This document shows positions 33,701 to 46,225 of a stretch of 64,000 bases of DNA, in pieces. The stretch spans positions 8,996,001-9,060,000 of the forward strand of contig CM037591.1 in the NCBI GenBank assembly GCA_021018995.1, given 5' to 3'. Every line of letters starts with the position of its first letter. Positions within the stretch are counted from its first letter, which is position 1. The notes under the pieces are model-generated. The model searched no databases, was not told where the DNA came from, and saw only the letters and a program-made list of their open reading frames with translations. Source of the DNA: Chloranthus sessilifolius. Its lineage: Eukaryota; Streptophyta; Magnoliopsida; Chloranthales; Chloranthaceae. The position numbers and the translations under genes are program-made.

Positions 33701-36700
33701 ACTCTTAAAGAGGAGATCATGGGTTTCTTCCACAAAAGTGCCTCGATCGGTAGGAGCCTCAACTCTACGTTTATCATGCTCCTGCCTAAGAGAGAAGGGG
33801 TCGACGATATCTAGGATTTTCGCCCCATCAGCCTTCTAAATTGCCTATTCAAGATTCTTTCCAAAGTGCTTGCGAATCGGCTTAAACGTTGGATGGAAAA
33901 GTTGATTTCCCTTAATCAAGGGGCTTTTGTCCGTAAGAGGCAACTCGTCGATACTTTCATTGTGGCTCAAGAGGCCATCCATTCTGCTTGGCGCGATCAC
34001 TTCCCAGCCGTTGTGTGGAAAATGGATATGGAGAAGGCTTATGACCGAGTAAATTAGACATTCTTGGAATATATGATGCGGTGTTTCGGGTTTGGAGAGT
34101 GGTGGAGGAGGTGAATGGTTGCATGTTTCTCGTCGACCTGGTTCTCTGTGCTAGTCAACGGTTCTCCTGCCGAATATTTCAAAAGCTCTAAGGGCCTCCA
34201 GCAGGGGGACCCGTTGTCCCCATTCCTATTCAACATGGTGGGCGGAGGGCTGGTTACCCAAGCACGTCTTTTGAATTTTATTTCTAATGTTCCTATAACT
34301 AGGTGAGGTAGTTCGATCTCTCATTTGCAATAGGCAGATGACACCATCTTGTTTTGTAAAGTGGCTCCCTGTGAGATCCAAGCTCTTGCTAAGGTGGTTT
34401 CAGTGTAAGAAGCTGTTTCAGGACAACGAGTCAACTTGATTAAATCTAAGGTGTTCGGAGTGGGAATTGATGAGACGGAGGTCGTTTCTCTCGCCCGAGA
34501 GGTTAATTGCGGTTTTGATTCCTTTCCGACTACTTACTTGGGATTGCCGCTTGGCTTCTTCAAGCCTAATGCTAGGGATTGGGACCCGGTTGTGCATCGT
34601 TTCAGAAGTAGACTGGCTTCGTGGAAAGGTAAATTATTAAGCAGCGGGGGCAGGCTAGTGTTGATCAAATATGTCCTCGCTAATATCCCGATCTTTTTCA
34701 TGTCTGTCTTCCTATGCCCCATGGAAGTAATCCATAAGTTGGAGAGGATAGAGCGGGATTTTCTATGGGAGGGGGCCAGTTTGGATAAGAAATACCACTT
34801 GGTCAGTTGGGAGGTTTGTCAGCTCCCTCGGTGTTTCGGTGGTCTTCGCATCAGTAATCTTCATCTCACTAATATTGCGTTGCTTGGAAAATGGTTGAGG
34901 CGGGCCGGCACGGAACGCGAGCGGCATAGCTTATGGGTTTCTGTGTTTGCTGAGAAGTATGGTTGGATGTGGGGCTTTTGGGGGATCAATGTAGTGGTCT
35001 CTAGTCGGACCTCTGCATGGTGGAAAGGTATATGCAGAATTTGGCTGAAGTTCGCGATATGGATTCGACTCAGTTGGGGTGATGGATCTGGGATCCGGTT
35101 TTGGGAGGATCCTTGGCTTGCCCTCAGTTGGGGTGATGGATCTGGGATCCAGTTTTGGGAGGATCCTTGCCTTGCCCTCTGCCCTTTAAAAAGTTTGTTT
35201 CCTTCCATTTTTTGGGTGGCGACTCTTCCCTCATGCTCGGTAGCTGAGGTTTCTTCTGAGGAGGGGGGGTCCACCGTTTGGGACCTGGCTGCTAGGAGGG
35301 CCCTCAAGGATGATGAGGTGGACCTTTTTCTCTCCCTTATGCAGTCAATGTACGGGGCTGTTCGTAACCGCCACAGGACGGACACTCATGTTCGGCTGGG
35401 TAAAGACGACGGGGTTTTTTCCGTCTGATCCTTTTACCGCATCCTCTCAGCTATGCCTCTCATCAGGTCTGGTTGGTCGTTCATTTGGGTAATTCCTATT
35501 CCTCCAAAGATCAGATTCTTTTGTTGGACGGCTATCCTTGGTCGGGTTCTGACTATAGACCAGCTCATTATCAGGGGAAAGTCCCTGGTTAATAGGTGTC
35601 CTATGTGTCTGCTTTCGGAGGAATCCATCCCTCACCTTTTCCTCCGTTGTTGGGTGGCTGCAGAGATTTGGAGTACTATTCTCAAGTCCTTCGAGCTCCC
35701 TTGGGTGATCCGAGAATATCGAGCAGCTCGTGGTCTCTTGGCAGGGCCCTCGCTTCGACGGTCAACTGGGCTCTTTTTGGAGAGTGGCCGTTTACGCTAT
35801 ACTCTGGGGTATTTGGCTTGAGAGGAATGCCCGGGTGTTCAACCGCAAACATAGGCCTACATGCGATGTCTTGAAGAATATTAAAGATCTTATGTGTCTT
35901 TAGGTCTCCGCACTGCCGCATTTGGAGTCGGGCTAGGGCGATCCATCTTTTCTCCTCGCTATAGTTGTCGCTCTTTGTTCTTGGCTGCGGTTTGTCAGCT
36001 GGGCGATTTTGTTCCCCTGATTTTTCCTTTCCGTTTTTCCTTTCCCTTGGCCGGGTTGTGGCCCTGGGTTTTTCCCTTTGTTTTTGCCAGCTTCTCACTA
36101 ATCAATTACTTTATCCCAGAAATCTACCTAGATTTTCAATAAGCTGCCACAGGAGACCATCAGTGTTGTTCAGATAAACTGAGAATGATGCTCAGATAAA
36201 CAGACCATCGTACATTTTATTGTCATTATAAAGAGCGAAGAGTCTCGTTCCCTTCTGCCTCTTTCCCCTTAGTTGTAGAACTATACATTTTCTTATAAAG
36301 AAATACATTACATAATGATAATAAACAGGTTCCTAACTGAATGTAAATAGACCCATAACTAAAGAAAAACTGGAAGGGGAAAAAAAATTTAATTTTAAAC
36401 ATGCCATAACTGATAAACAGGTCCATAACTGAACATAAACAGGTTCACAAGTCGCAACTAAAAAATTTGAAATAAAACTATTAACTATGTCCATAACTGA
36501 TTAAAAAATATGGAAAAGATCCCTTACATGGATTAACAGAAATTAAAAACTGGGAAAAAAAATTAGAATTTTTTGGTATATGCTGTTTAAATGGGGATAT
36601 AATCTGTTGAAAAAGAGTACATTTGTAAAATAAAGATCTAACCAGAACGTATTTTTTTAAGTGTAAATGTTTTTTTATTGTAAACGTGTTTTTTATTAAG

Positions 36701-39700
36701 AAAGATTGCTGAATAAAGTGGAACGAGGGAACCAGTGGACCACCTTCCATTTAAAAATGTGGGCTACGAGAAGGGACAAACAAACTGAAACGAAGGAGGT
36801 CACTTCTATGAAGGAGGGACAAACAAACCTTTCATTTGAAAAATGTGGGCTGAAAAAGCCCTACTTCTAGTACTTTTAAAAGGTCTATAAAAAGAAATTT
36901 TATTATAAAAAAAAGAAGATAATGTGCATTTCCTCTATATGCACTAATAAATGTTAAACATAATTACACTTCACATAAAGAGTTGGCAAGCAAATATTAA
37001 AAAAAAATTTAAGTACCAACACCTTTAGGTGTCCACAATGGAACGCCTTGGTTTGTTACACTGGCAGCCTGGCACCTGGAACTTTTGGCTGGCATCATCA
37101 TGGCACAGGATTTTGTGCCATGCCATGGAGTGTCGTCATGCCAGATTGGAATAAAACTTAAAGAAATCTATGTCCTGGTAACACTGCCCATTCCCCACTT
37201 TAAGCTTCTCAGTAGAGTTGAAGTAACGAAAGAATTAATACTCATCGCCAAACCCTCGAGTATTTTTTAACAGTAATCCCTCTAAAATACGTAGAATTTC
37301 ATCACTTGCAAGTGTGGAATTTCAAAATCAGTAAGATGATTTTTAAAGATAAAAAAACGCATAATAATGCAGACAACAAGCAACATATAGAATACTCATC
37401 TAAGACCATAGAACTCAGAAGTTAGCCAGCAGTGTAATATAATGACTTAAGGCTGCGTTTGGGAACGAGAACTTGAATTTGTGAATTTTAAATCCAATCA
37501 TTTCAAATCTAAAGAATTTCAAATCCAGGATTTGAAAATCCCTTGTTTGGATGTTTAAAGACTGTATTTGAATTTATCCTTAGGAATTATATATGCTTCA
37601 TTAGGCCAGTTTAGAAAAAAAGAAAAAAGAAAAAAAGTTAATTCCAATAACCTAAGATTTTTATTTTTATTTTTTGGTAGAATATATATAGAAAAACCAG
37701 CGAGAAGCTGGGAAAAGTACAGGAGACCCAAGAAAGAAGCAAAAACAAAAGGAAAAACTGAAGAGCAACCTCCCCACAACCGGGGGCTCCAAGATAGGCA
37801 TAACCGAACTAACCAAAATCAAACAGCTCAGGAGGATCGCCAGTCCCGGTCTTAACTAGACTAACCCAGAGACGCATCAAATCTAAAATACACTTTAGAA
37901 TCAATCCTACCGGGCAGCGCCTCCTACGGAAAATACAATCCTTCCTTTCTAGCCAAATGCTCCAAAGGACCGCAACGAAACCCACCTTCCAAAAAGCCAG
38001 CAGCTGGTCCTCCAACTGGGCGCTAAACCAGGTCAAAAAATGGGAAGGAATGTCGTTGGAGATCACCCACGTCATTCCGAAGGATCTCAGAATAACGGCC
38101 CAGATCTCCACCGCTACCCAACACTCAAGGAAAAGATGAGAGGCCGTCTCTTCCGCCTGCAAGCACATCATATACCTATTTGACATATCTTTACCCTGCA
38201 CAATATACTGGTCAACAGTCAAGACCCTACCCCTCACCACCGTCCACGCAAAAAACCTAACTTTGAGTGGCACCGAAGCACTCCACAAAGCAATCCACTC
38301 CAGTCTAATAAGTGGACTAATAGATAGCATACAGTAAAAAGAGCGGACCGAAAAACTTCCCTTAGCATTCGGAAGCCAGCATCTACAGTCACACCACAGC
38401 CGATTCCTCATTGACTTATTCACCCGATACTGTAGCTCGAGAAACAGTTGCAGCTCATCGTCCTTTAAAAATCACCAAGTAAAAATATTCCACACCATCC
38501 TTCCCCCTTGCTCCAAAGACACCTCGTCCACGAAATAGCTAGGGGAAGCAGCAATCCTGAAGATACTAGGGAAGGATGCACACAGAGGACTGAAGCTTAT
38601 CCACGGATCTAGCCAGAACCTAATACGCGAGCTATCACCCAAGCTAAACCGAATCCATCTGACAAAATCCGGCCAAACTGAACAGACTCCGTTCCACCAA
38701 GCTGAAGGTTTTTCTTGATCCCGGTCACCCGAATACCCCATTCACCGCTAGTCCAGCCATACTTTTGGGAAAGCACTTGAACCCACAAGTTGTTCTTTTC
38801 TTCGTCCAAACCGGCTCTCCCCAGCCATTTTCCTATCAAAGCTTTATTAACATTCCGAAAGATTACGGATACCCAGCCCCCCGACTTCTTTAGGCAACTG
38901 ACATATGTCCCAACTAACTAAGTGGTACCTCCTGTCGAGCCTCGGCCCTTCCCAAAGAAAGTTCCGCTGAATTTGCTCAAGCTTGTCAATCACCACTACC
39001 GGACATTTAAACATCAAGAGGTAGAAGATTAGGAGACTTGTCAGCACCGATTTAATAAGGGTCAACCGACTGCCACTACTCAATAACTTGCCCTTCCATG
39101 AAGCCATCCGAGCTTTGCATTTCTTGATAACCGGATCCCATTCCGCCACTGAGGGATCGCCTACGCCAAGGGGGGCCCCAAATAACTAATGGGCAGCTGC
39201 TGGGAGGTACAATCAACCATATCGGCTAACTGAGACAATAGCCGCTAGTCCACACCAATCCCAACAACCGAGGACTTGAGGAGATTTACCCGTTGGCAAG
39301 AAACCGCTGCAAAAATTACAAGCACATCTGCCATCGATTGAATCTCTATCGGGTCAGCCTTACAAAACAACATTGTATCATTTGCATACTGAAGATGAAT
39401 CAGAACCTGTCCCTAACCTCCCACCGGAATTCCCGAAATCAGGTTCAACCGCCTAGCTTGCGATAAAAGACCCCCTAGCACTTCCCCTACCATTGTAAAC
39501 AGCAGTAGCGACAGGGGATCCCCCTGCCTCAAACCTCTCGAGCTTATGAAGTAACCTGCCGGAGAGCCATTAACTAGAACCGAAAACCAAGTCGAAGTTA
39601 CACACTCCCTAATCCATCCCCTCCAAGTCTGTCTGAACCCGAACCGATATATCATGTAATCCAAACAATCCCAACTAACCCTATCATACGCCTTTTCCAT

Positions 39701-42700
39701 ATCAACTTTCCAAACCACTGCCAGAACTCTATTTCGATGGGCATCATGAACCACTTCATGCGCCACTGCCACCATATCCGTAAGACTACGGCCTTGCATG
39801 AAAGCTCCCTAGTTAGCGTAAATGATCTCACCCATTAGAGGCCTGATACGATTAGCTAAAACTTTGGCCATAATTTTATAGAGACAATTTAGAAGACTAA
39901 TAGGTCCAAGGATCAAAAAATCGGATTTCGTTTCGGTTTCGGTCATGACTGAAACTGAAATTTCGGCCGAAAACTTCCCTTTAGTGTATTTGAGCACCGA
40001 AATCTCAGTTCTCGATTTCGATAGGGACCGAAACCGAAACATTTCGGCCTAAATCTTAAGACTTCGGCCGAAATTTTGAACCATGAATAGGCCTAAAGAC
40101 CCTAATATCCGCCGCACCTTCCAATTTCGGAATGAGAGAGATAAAGGTCGAGTTGAGACTACAACCCAAAAACCCTTTAGCATGAAACTCTGTAAAAAAA
40201 TTTAGCAAGTCGTCTTTGAGCAAGTCCCAGAACGCCCTGAAAAACCCCATGGTAAATCCGTTCGGACCCGGGGACTTATCCCTCCCGTTGTACTTAATTG
40301 CCTCCCAAATCTCACGCTCTTCGAAGCATCTTTCCACCTCAGCCCCCTGTTCCGGAGAAATACGAGGGAATTCAATCCCATCGAGATGCGGGCGAGATCG
40401 ACCCTCATCCGAGTACAAATCAGAATAAAAATCAACAATTTGTTGTTTAATTTGCTCTTGATTCGTAAACACAGTCCCATCAACCGAAATCTCCCTGAGA
40501 ATCTTCCTCTTCCCCCTCAAGTTTGCCACCGAGTGAAAGAACTTAGTATTATTATCCCCCGCCTTCAACCAGTGAACCTTAACTTTCTGCTTCCAACTAA
40601 CCTCCTCTTCAAAGCATTTATCATTGAACTCCATTATGACATTCACCCTCTCCTCCTCAAAATCAGACAAAACTCTAGCCTCTTCAAGATCGTCCAACTC
40701 CTTCAGCCTATCAAGCAAGAGCTCCTTGAAGACATGAACCAACTCAAAAACATCTCTATTCGAGCTTTTAATTTTGCTTTTGAGGTACCCAAACTTGGTT
40801 ATAAATCTAAAAGCAGTCGAACCAATATGAGAGATCTCCCTCCACCAACACAGAACTAGAGCCCGAAAAACTTCATTGCGCAACCACATATTTTCAAACC
40901 GGAAAGGTGAAGGACCTTTACCAATCAAGGCACAATCCAGAACTAATGGCCAATGATCAGACACAGCCCAAGCAAATCCATGGAGGGCCGCATTCGAAAA
41001 CATATTCATCCACTCCGAAGTACACAGGAATCGGTCAATACAGATAAGAGTGACCCCCTCTTGTAGGTTCGACCACGTGAATCTCGCACCTAGCAGGGGA
41101 AAGTCAAACAAACCAGAGTCTTGGATGAAAAAGTTAAAACCCCACATCGACGGCCTATCCGTCAGACCCCCAAAATTTTCGAATGGGAGTCAAATGGCAT
41201 TGAAATCGCCATCAAAACAGACCAGAACATCCCATCTCGCAGTGACCGTCGAGAGTTCGAACCAAAGATCTTCACTGCTTCCTGCGTTGTCTGGACCGTA
41301 CACCCCTGAGAAACACCAACGAAGGCCATTATCCCTATTCTGGAGCATCACCGATGCCGAGAACTGACCAATTTCTTCGTCTACTCTAGAAAATAGCATC
41401 GCATTCCACGCCACCAAAATTCCCTGTGACGCACCGTCCGAATGGACCCATCGGTTTCCCCTTAGAACCGACTCTATTTTATATCTATCACAACAACCCT
41501 ACTCCTGCAACGTTAGAACCGCAGGATTATGCATAGCAATCACCTTTCTAATGCCCGCTCTCTTCTTACGACCACTTATTCCCCTTACATTCCATGAGAA
41601 GAACTTCATAAAAACCAACAGAAAAAGGCTCAACCTGGCGGAAACTGAATTTAACGGCCTAAAGCACCCTGCCCTTCTAATAAGCCCCAAACTAATCTGG
41701 CCAATTCCCGAGAATGAGATCCCCTCTTTCCTTCGCACCATTGCGAGCGTCTAACATAAATCGCCTCAAAAAGTTCTCGAAGCGATTCATCGGACCCATT
41801 AAAAGACATCCCAATATCCCAGTCGAACTGAATTAATTGCGCAATGGCATTCGGCTTCAGTCGTCGTCCCCCGTCCACCCTAACCCTAGGAGCTGATGAT
41901 TCCTTGAAATCCGCCGTCAAGGACTCATCATCTGTTGAGGAGCACTCCACCCATCTCCCATACTCAAATTTACAAAGCCAGCCCAAAGGCCAAGCCCCAC
42001 CATAGATCGAAGCAGAATACACATGTATTAAAATTAGGACTATAGACGGGTGGGGTCGACCCGATACTCGATCCACCCAAGCCAAATTTTTTACCAGCTC
42101 GGGCACATAGACTCGACTCATTGAGACAAGTAGGGTAGTGCCGACTAAGAGATTAGTTAGGGTTGCAGGTTGGTTGAGTTGACCCAGCCTAATATTTATA
42201 TATATAAGATAACGAAAAATGGACTTCTTTGCCGGGTCGAGTCAGGTCGGATCACTTTTGGAGATGTGTTCTAGGTGGAATCAACATTTGATCGTCCTAT
42301 AAATAGGTCATAATCTCAAGATCTATTGTATTGAAGATTGAGACGAAAAATGATCTCCACTGCCTAACTCAAGGGGACTTCAACAGACAAATATTTGTTG
42401 CGAATATAGAAAAGAGTGGCACCCAAATAATAAAAGAAGCAAATGGAAAAGTTGCATATGTTAAAAAACATCTCATCACGCATTCACGCTTTGTGGTTCA
42501 TCTGTTTATACTCCCAACTAATAAATGGGCACCTTTAATTTCAACCCAAGCTTCTTCCTCCTCAACTTGGATTCCAGGTGCTTAAACCGTTGATTGTTTG
42601 AAAAGAAATGGTGGAGATTACTTTTCATCCCAATTTTGACATAAAAGATCTTGAGATCATTGCCCTTCCATTAGATGGTCAGCTTTCAATTCAACGTGAC

Positions 42701-43691
42701 ACAAATCCTAAAAAATTGATGTACGCCCATAAACTTGTTCATTTTTTGGGATTTGTGCCACATGGAATCCAAAACTGACTTTCTGATGGTAGGCCCAAGA
42801 TCTATTGAGTCGAAGATTGGGACGAAAAACTATCTCTATAATCTGATTCAAAATAGTCAGGTGAAACCTAAGTCGAGAAAGAAAAAACTGTGGTTGTAAA
42901 TAAAGCACCCCTAATAAATTGAGGAAGCAACTTTTGCAGCTTTCTTTCAGTTATTTGCAGAAATGAAGGTTTATGGACATGAAATCATTTGATTGCCTTG
43001 ACCAAATGACCGATAGTTTTTTTTTCCCCAATCTTCAACACACCAGATCTTTAAGTTATGACACGTATCAAACGGTTAGACGTTGATTCCACATGAGACA
43101 GATCACTAAAAATGGCTGATCCTCGGGTACCATGAGAAGGGTTCTCAAGTAACTTAGGGATGCGCACCATGTAGAATCGAATCTGACCGCCTGATATGTG
43201 AAACATCATATAAAGATCTGTTTTGTGGAATATTAAGCTGAAAAATGATCCCTGTCGTCTGATTCAAAGCAATCAACGATTTTCATGTTTTTGACTTTCA
43301 GTTGCAGGCACAAAACATACTGCTCCAAATAAACAAACTTTTTTTTTAACTGAAGAAGCGCTTGACTCTGCAACAGCACAAATGAAGGATTGCTGGATTT
43401 GAAATAACGCATAGGAGGCATTATTTCAAATCCCTATTTTTTAGGTATTTCTAAAATGACGGGATTTGGCAAATCCAAATCCAGGCCACTAAGCCTGTAA
43501 TCCAAACGGTAGATTTGGATTTGATGGACCCAAATCAAAATCCAAACCATAGAATGATCGTTCCCAAACGCAGCCTAAAAGAAATTTCCCATGAAAGGGT
43601 GGACCCCATGCCATGATGAGCTTACTTTTCCTCTTCAAGCCAGATAGCTGGTTTCTATATGCTGTGAGTTCCCTCACAAATATAAAGAGAG

Positions 43692-43728
<37 letters not shown>

Positions 43729-46183
43729 AGAGAGGATCAGCATCCTCAAAGTGGCATCTTATATTTTCGCTGAGCTATACAAACTTCTTGGCCTTTTCCA
43801 TGTAATAGAGAGCCAAATTTATGAGCACATGCTGGCAGATGAAAGAAGAGCAGTTAAGAACAAAAGACATTTCGAGGAAAAGAAAAAAAAATCGAATAAA
43901 AGAGGAAAAGGAGATCCAAAAAAAGGAAAGTGACCTTTTTAATAGAAAACTGGGCCTGTCTGTATCTGGATAACTTTTTAGATTTGGAATTTTCAATTTC
44001 AGGAGGAAAAAAAAGGGTTTCTTTTCAGAGTAGGGTGGGTTTTCAGGTAAATTTGTATATATTAGAATGCCACGGTTCACAAACAACCATGGAACATGTA
44101 CCCCTCAATATCCCCTTGCTAACTCATCGAGAAAATAATAGCCCATGAGTATAAGTGCCGAAGGTAATTTGGGATCCTGGAATAAACAACAGCCTAGATC
44201 CTGATTAAGATCTCAATATAGATTTGTCCTTAAATCCAGATTTTGATCTAGAAGTGTAGATTTGTGTTCATTCAAATTAGGAGCAATACTACTAAGCAAT
44301 TCCGGGGCTGACTTGAACCATTGTTTTACTATAAGAATTACTCAAAATGTCTAGTTAATGCATAAATTACCTCAGGAGTAAGAATTATGGATCGGTTCAA
44401 GAATATTGCCCAAGACCGAAATAAGTGAGCACCAGCACCACTGCATTAGTCAAACAAGACACCACACATGTAAGGATAATAGAAAATTTTGAAGACCAAA
44501 GCAAAAAAAAAAAAAATGCATAAAATATGACAAATATCATTTTCTTATTATAGGGTTGCCCAATGAAAAGACACCTCAGACACCACACAGGTAAGGATAG
44601 TAGAAAATTTTGAAGACCACTGAAAAAAAAAATTGCATAAAATATAACAAGCATCATTTTCTTATTATAGGGATGCCCAATGAAAAGACACCTCCATCCA
44701 TAGATTTAAGTAGTTGTTGACTACAATTTTTCCACCCGCACATATTTGCATCATACCACCATTAAGAGATATTGCTTCCTTTGGCATTTTTATCAAAAAA
44801 ATGTGATTTTTCCACCCACATATTTGCATCATACCACAACACGAGAAATTGTTTCTTCTGGCATTTTTATCAAAAAAATATGTAGCGCATGTAAAATTAT
44901 GAGTGCATGTTACTGCTTAAGATTCAAAGTAGGGACAAGATAAATTCTGTACAATGTGCTGCCTGGATTACCTCAACACATCTGCAGAACATGTGTTGTT
45001 TTCAAGTGGTCGTTCCAAATTCAGGCTAAGGCACAGCTATGGAACACAATTTATGATATTTTAATTAGAGGAATGGGAAGATGCATCCGGCCACAGCACT
45101 AGAGGGGTTCACCCAGACACCAGATCACATACCGCGTGGCATGATCAACCCAAAATAACACCCATTTTGGGTTGATCAGCCATGGGGCATGTGATTTAAA
45201 AAAAAAATCTTTCTTTTGACCTTTTTGGCCTCCGTTTGATGAGTTCAAGATAAGGTGACATCCAAGCAACCTGGTGGCTGGTGCATTGATATTGGGCACC
45301 TTTGACTACAATTTCAATGGAGAATAAGCATGGAATCATGCCCAAATTTTTTGGGTGGTAGCTGACCGATCTTGTCTAAGTTGTCATGGCACCCAATCCT
45401 CGTGATGGGTGCCACATGCTGCCAGCTGATCTGGACGCAGCCCTCAGGGCTGCACCCGGAAGCATAGTCCGAGGCCTCTTTCAATTATTCGTATTATATA
45501 TTTATAACTATTAACAGGTACTATGCATATAAACTATAAAATGAAATACTGGTTAAATAAAATAGTGGCATCAAACTTCATATGAATGTGGTTTGAAATG
45601 ATAGTTTTGCATGTTGTGGGCATGCACACATATCAATGCAGGATGGGCGAAGTGGAGACAGACGAGAAGTGTGTTGTGTAACTGACAATTGCCACAGTGA
45701 TTGAACGACCAATTTTGTAAAGCAATGGTAAGACCTGCGTATCACTATATCTGCAGAGTGTTGGGAACGAAGAAGGGACAAGAAGATAAAGTTCATGTCA
45801 CAGAGATGCATTAGTAAGGAAAAAGTGTGGAGTTGCAAGAAAGGATAATAATAGGAGTGAGTACATCATATAATGGTAATATTATGAATGAATACATGAG
45901 GTAAACTTTAGTAGTTGCTGTAATAAAAAGAGAAAATTAAGGTATGTCGTTTGAGATGGTTTCAACATTCATTTGAGACTGAAACAAGCCCCCATTAGTA
46001 TTGAAACAATACAAACAATCACGTGAAAGTAGGAGAAGGGGGTGAAAAAAAAAGCTTTGGAGGAATTTAATAGTGAGTCGTGACAATTGCAAAGTGTTGG
46101 AGAGCTTACCTCTACACACATACATGAATGAACAAATGGGGCTAGCAAAGCCGACCCCATATACTAAGGTGACAACAATGATG

Positions 46184-46225
<42 letters not shown>

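Larger units (their letters stand above)
30450..36140 (+). mobile_element. LINE B, plant L1-type
   Basis: About 5.7 kb on the plus strand with ORF1 (to 32190) and ORF2 (from 32282). Stops and shifts throughout. No poly(A) tail is visible near 36100-36140, and no target duplication was found, so both ends are approximate. Relative of LINE A and C; opposite orientation to LINE C 1.5 kb away, both within intron 4 of the GT47 gene. Confidence 0.85.
37650..42010 (-). mobile_element. LINE C, plant L1-type, 5' truncated
   Basis: Minus strand, about 4.2 kb net of a nested MITE at 39907-40085. The 3' end is an A-rich tail (plus-strand atttttatttttatttttt at about 37656-37675). It starts within the C-terminal part of ORF1 near 42010, so it is truncated at the 5' end as is usual for LINEs. 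Lies inside the Tourist-like element. Confidence 0.85.
37451..43575. mobile_element. Tourist-like (PIF/Harbinger) element split by later insertions
   Basis: Both ends carry the same 17-base inverted repeat GGCTGCGTTTGGGAACG (37451-37467 and 43559-43575) with TAA on each outer side, the 3-bp duplication of PIF/Harbinger elements. Only about 200 bp (left) and 290 bp (right) look like the original element, with caaatcca/tggatttg words. The 5.6 kb between are LINE C (with its own nested MITE), an ORF-free stretch and the inverted-arm array. Confidence 0.8.
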
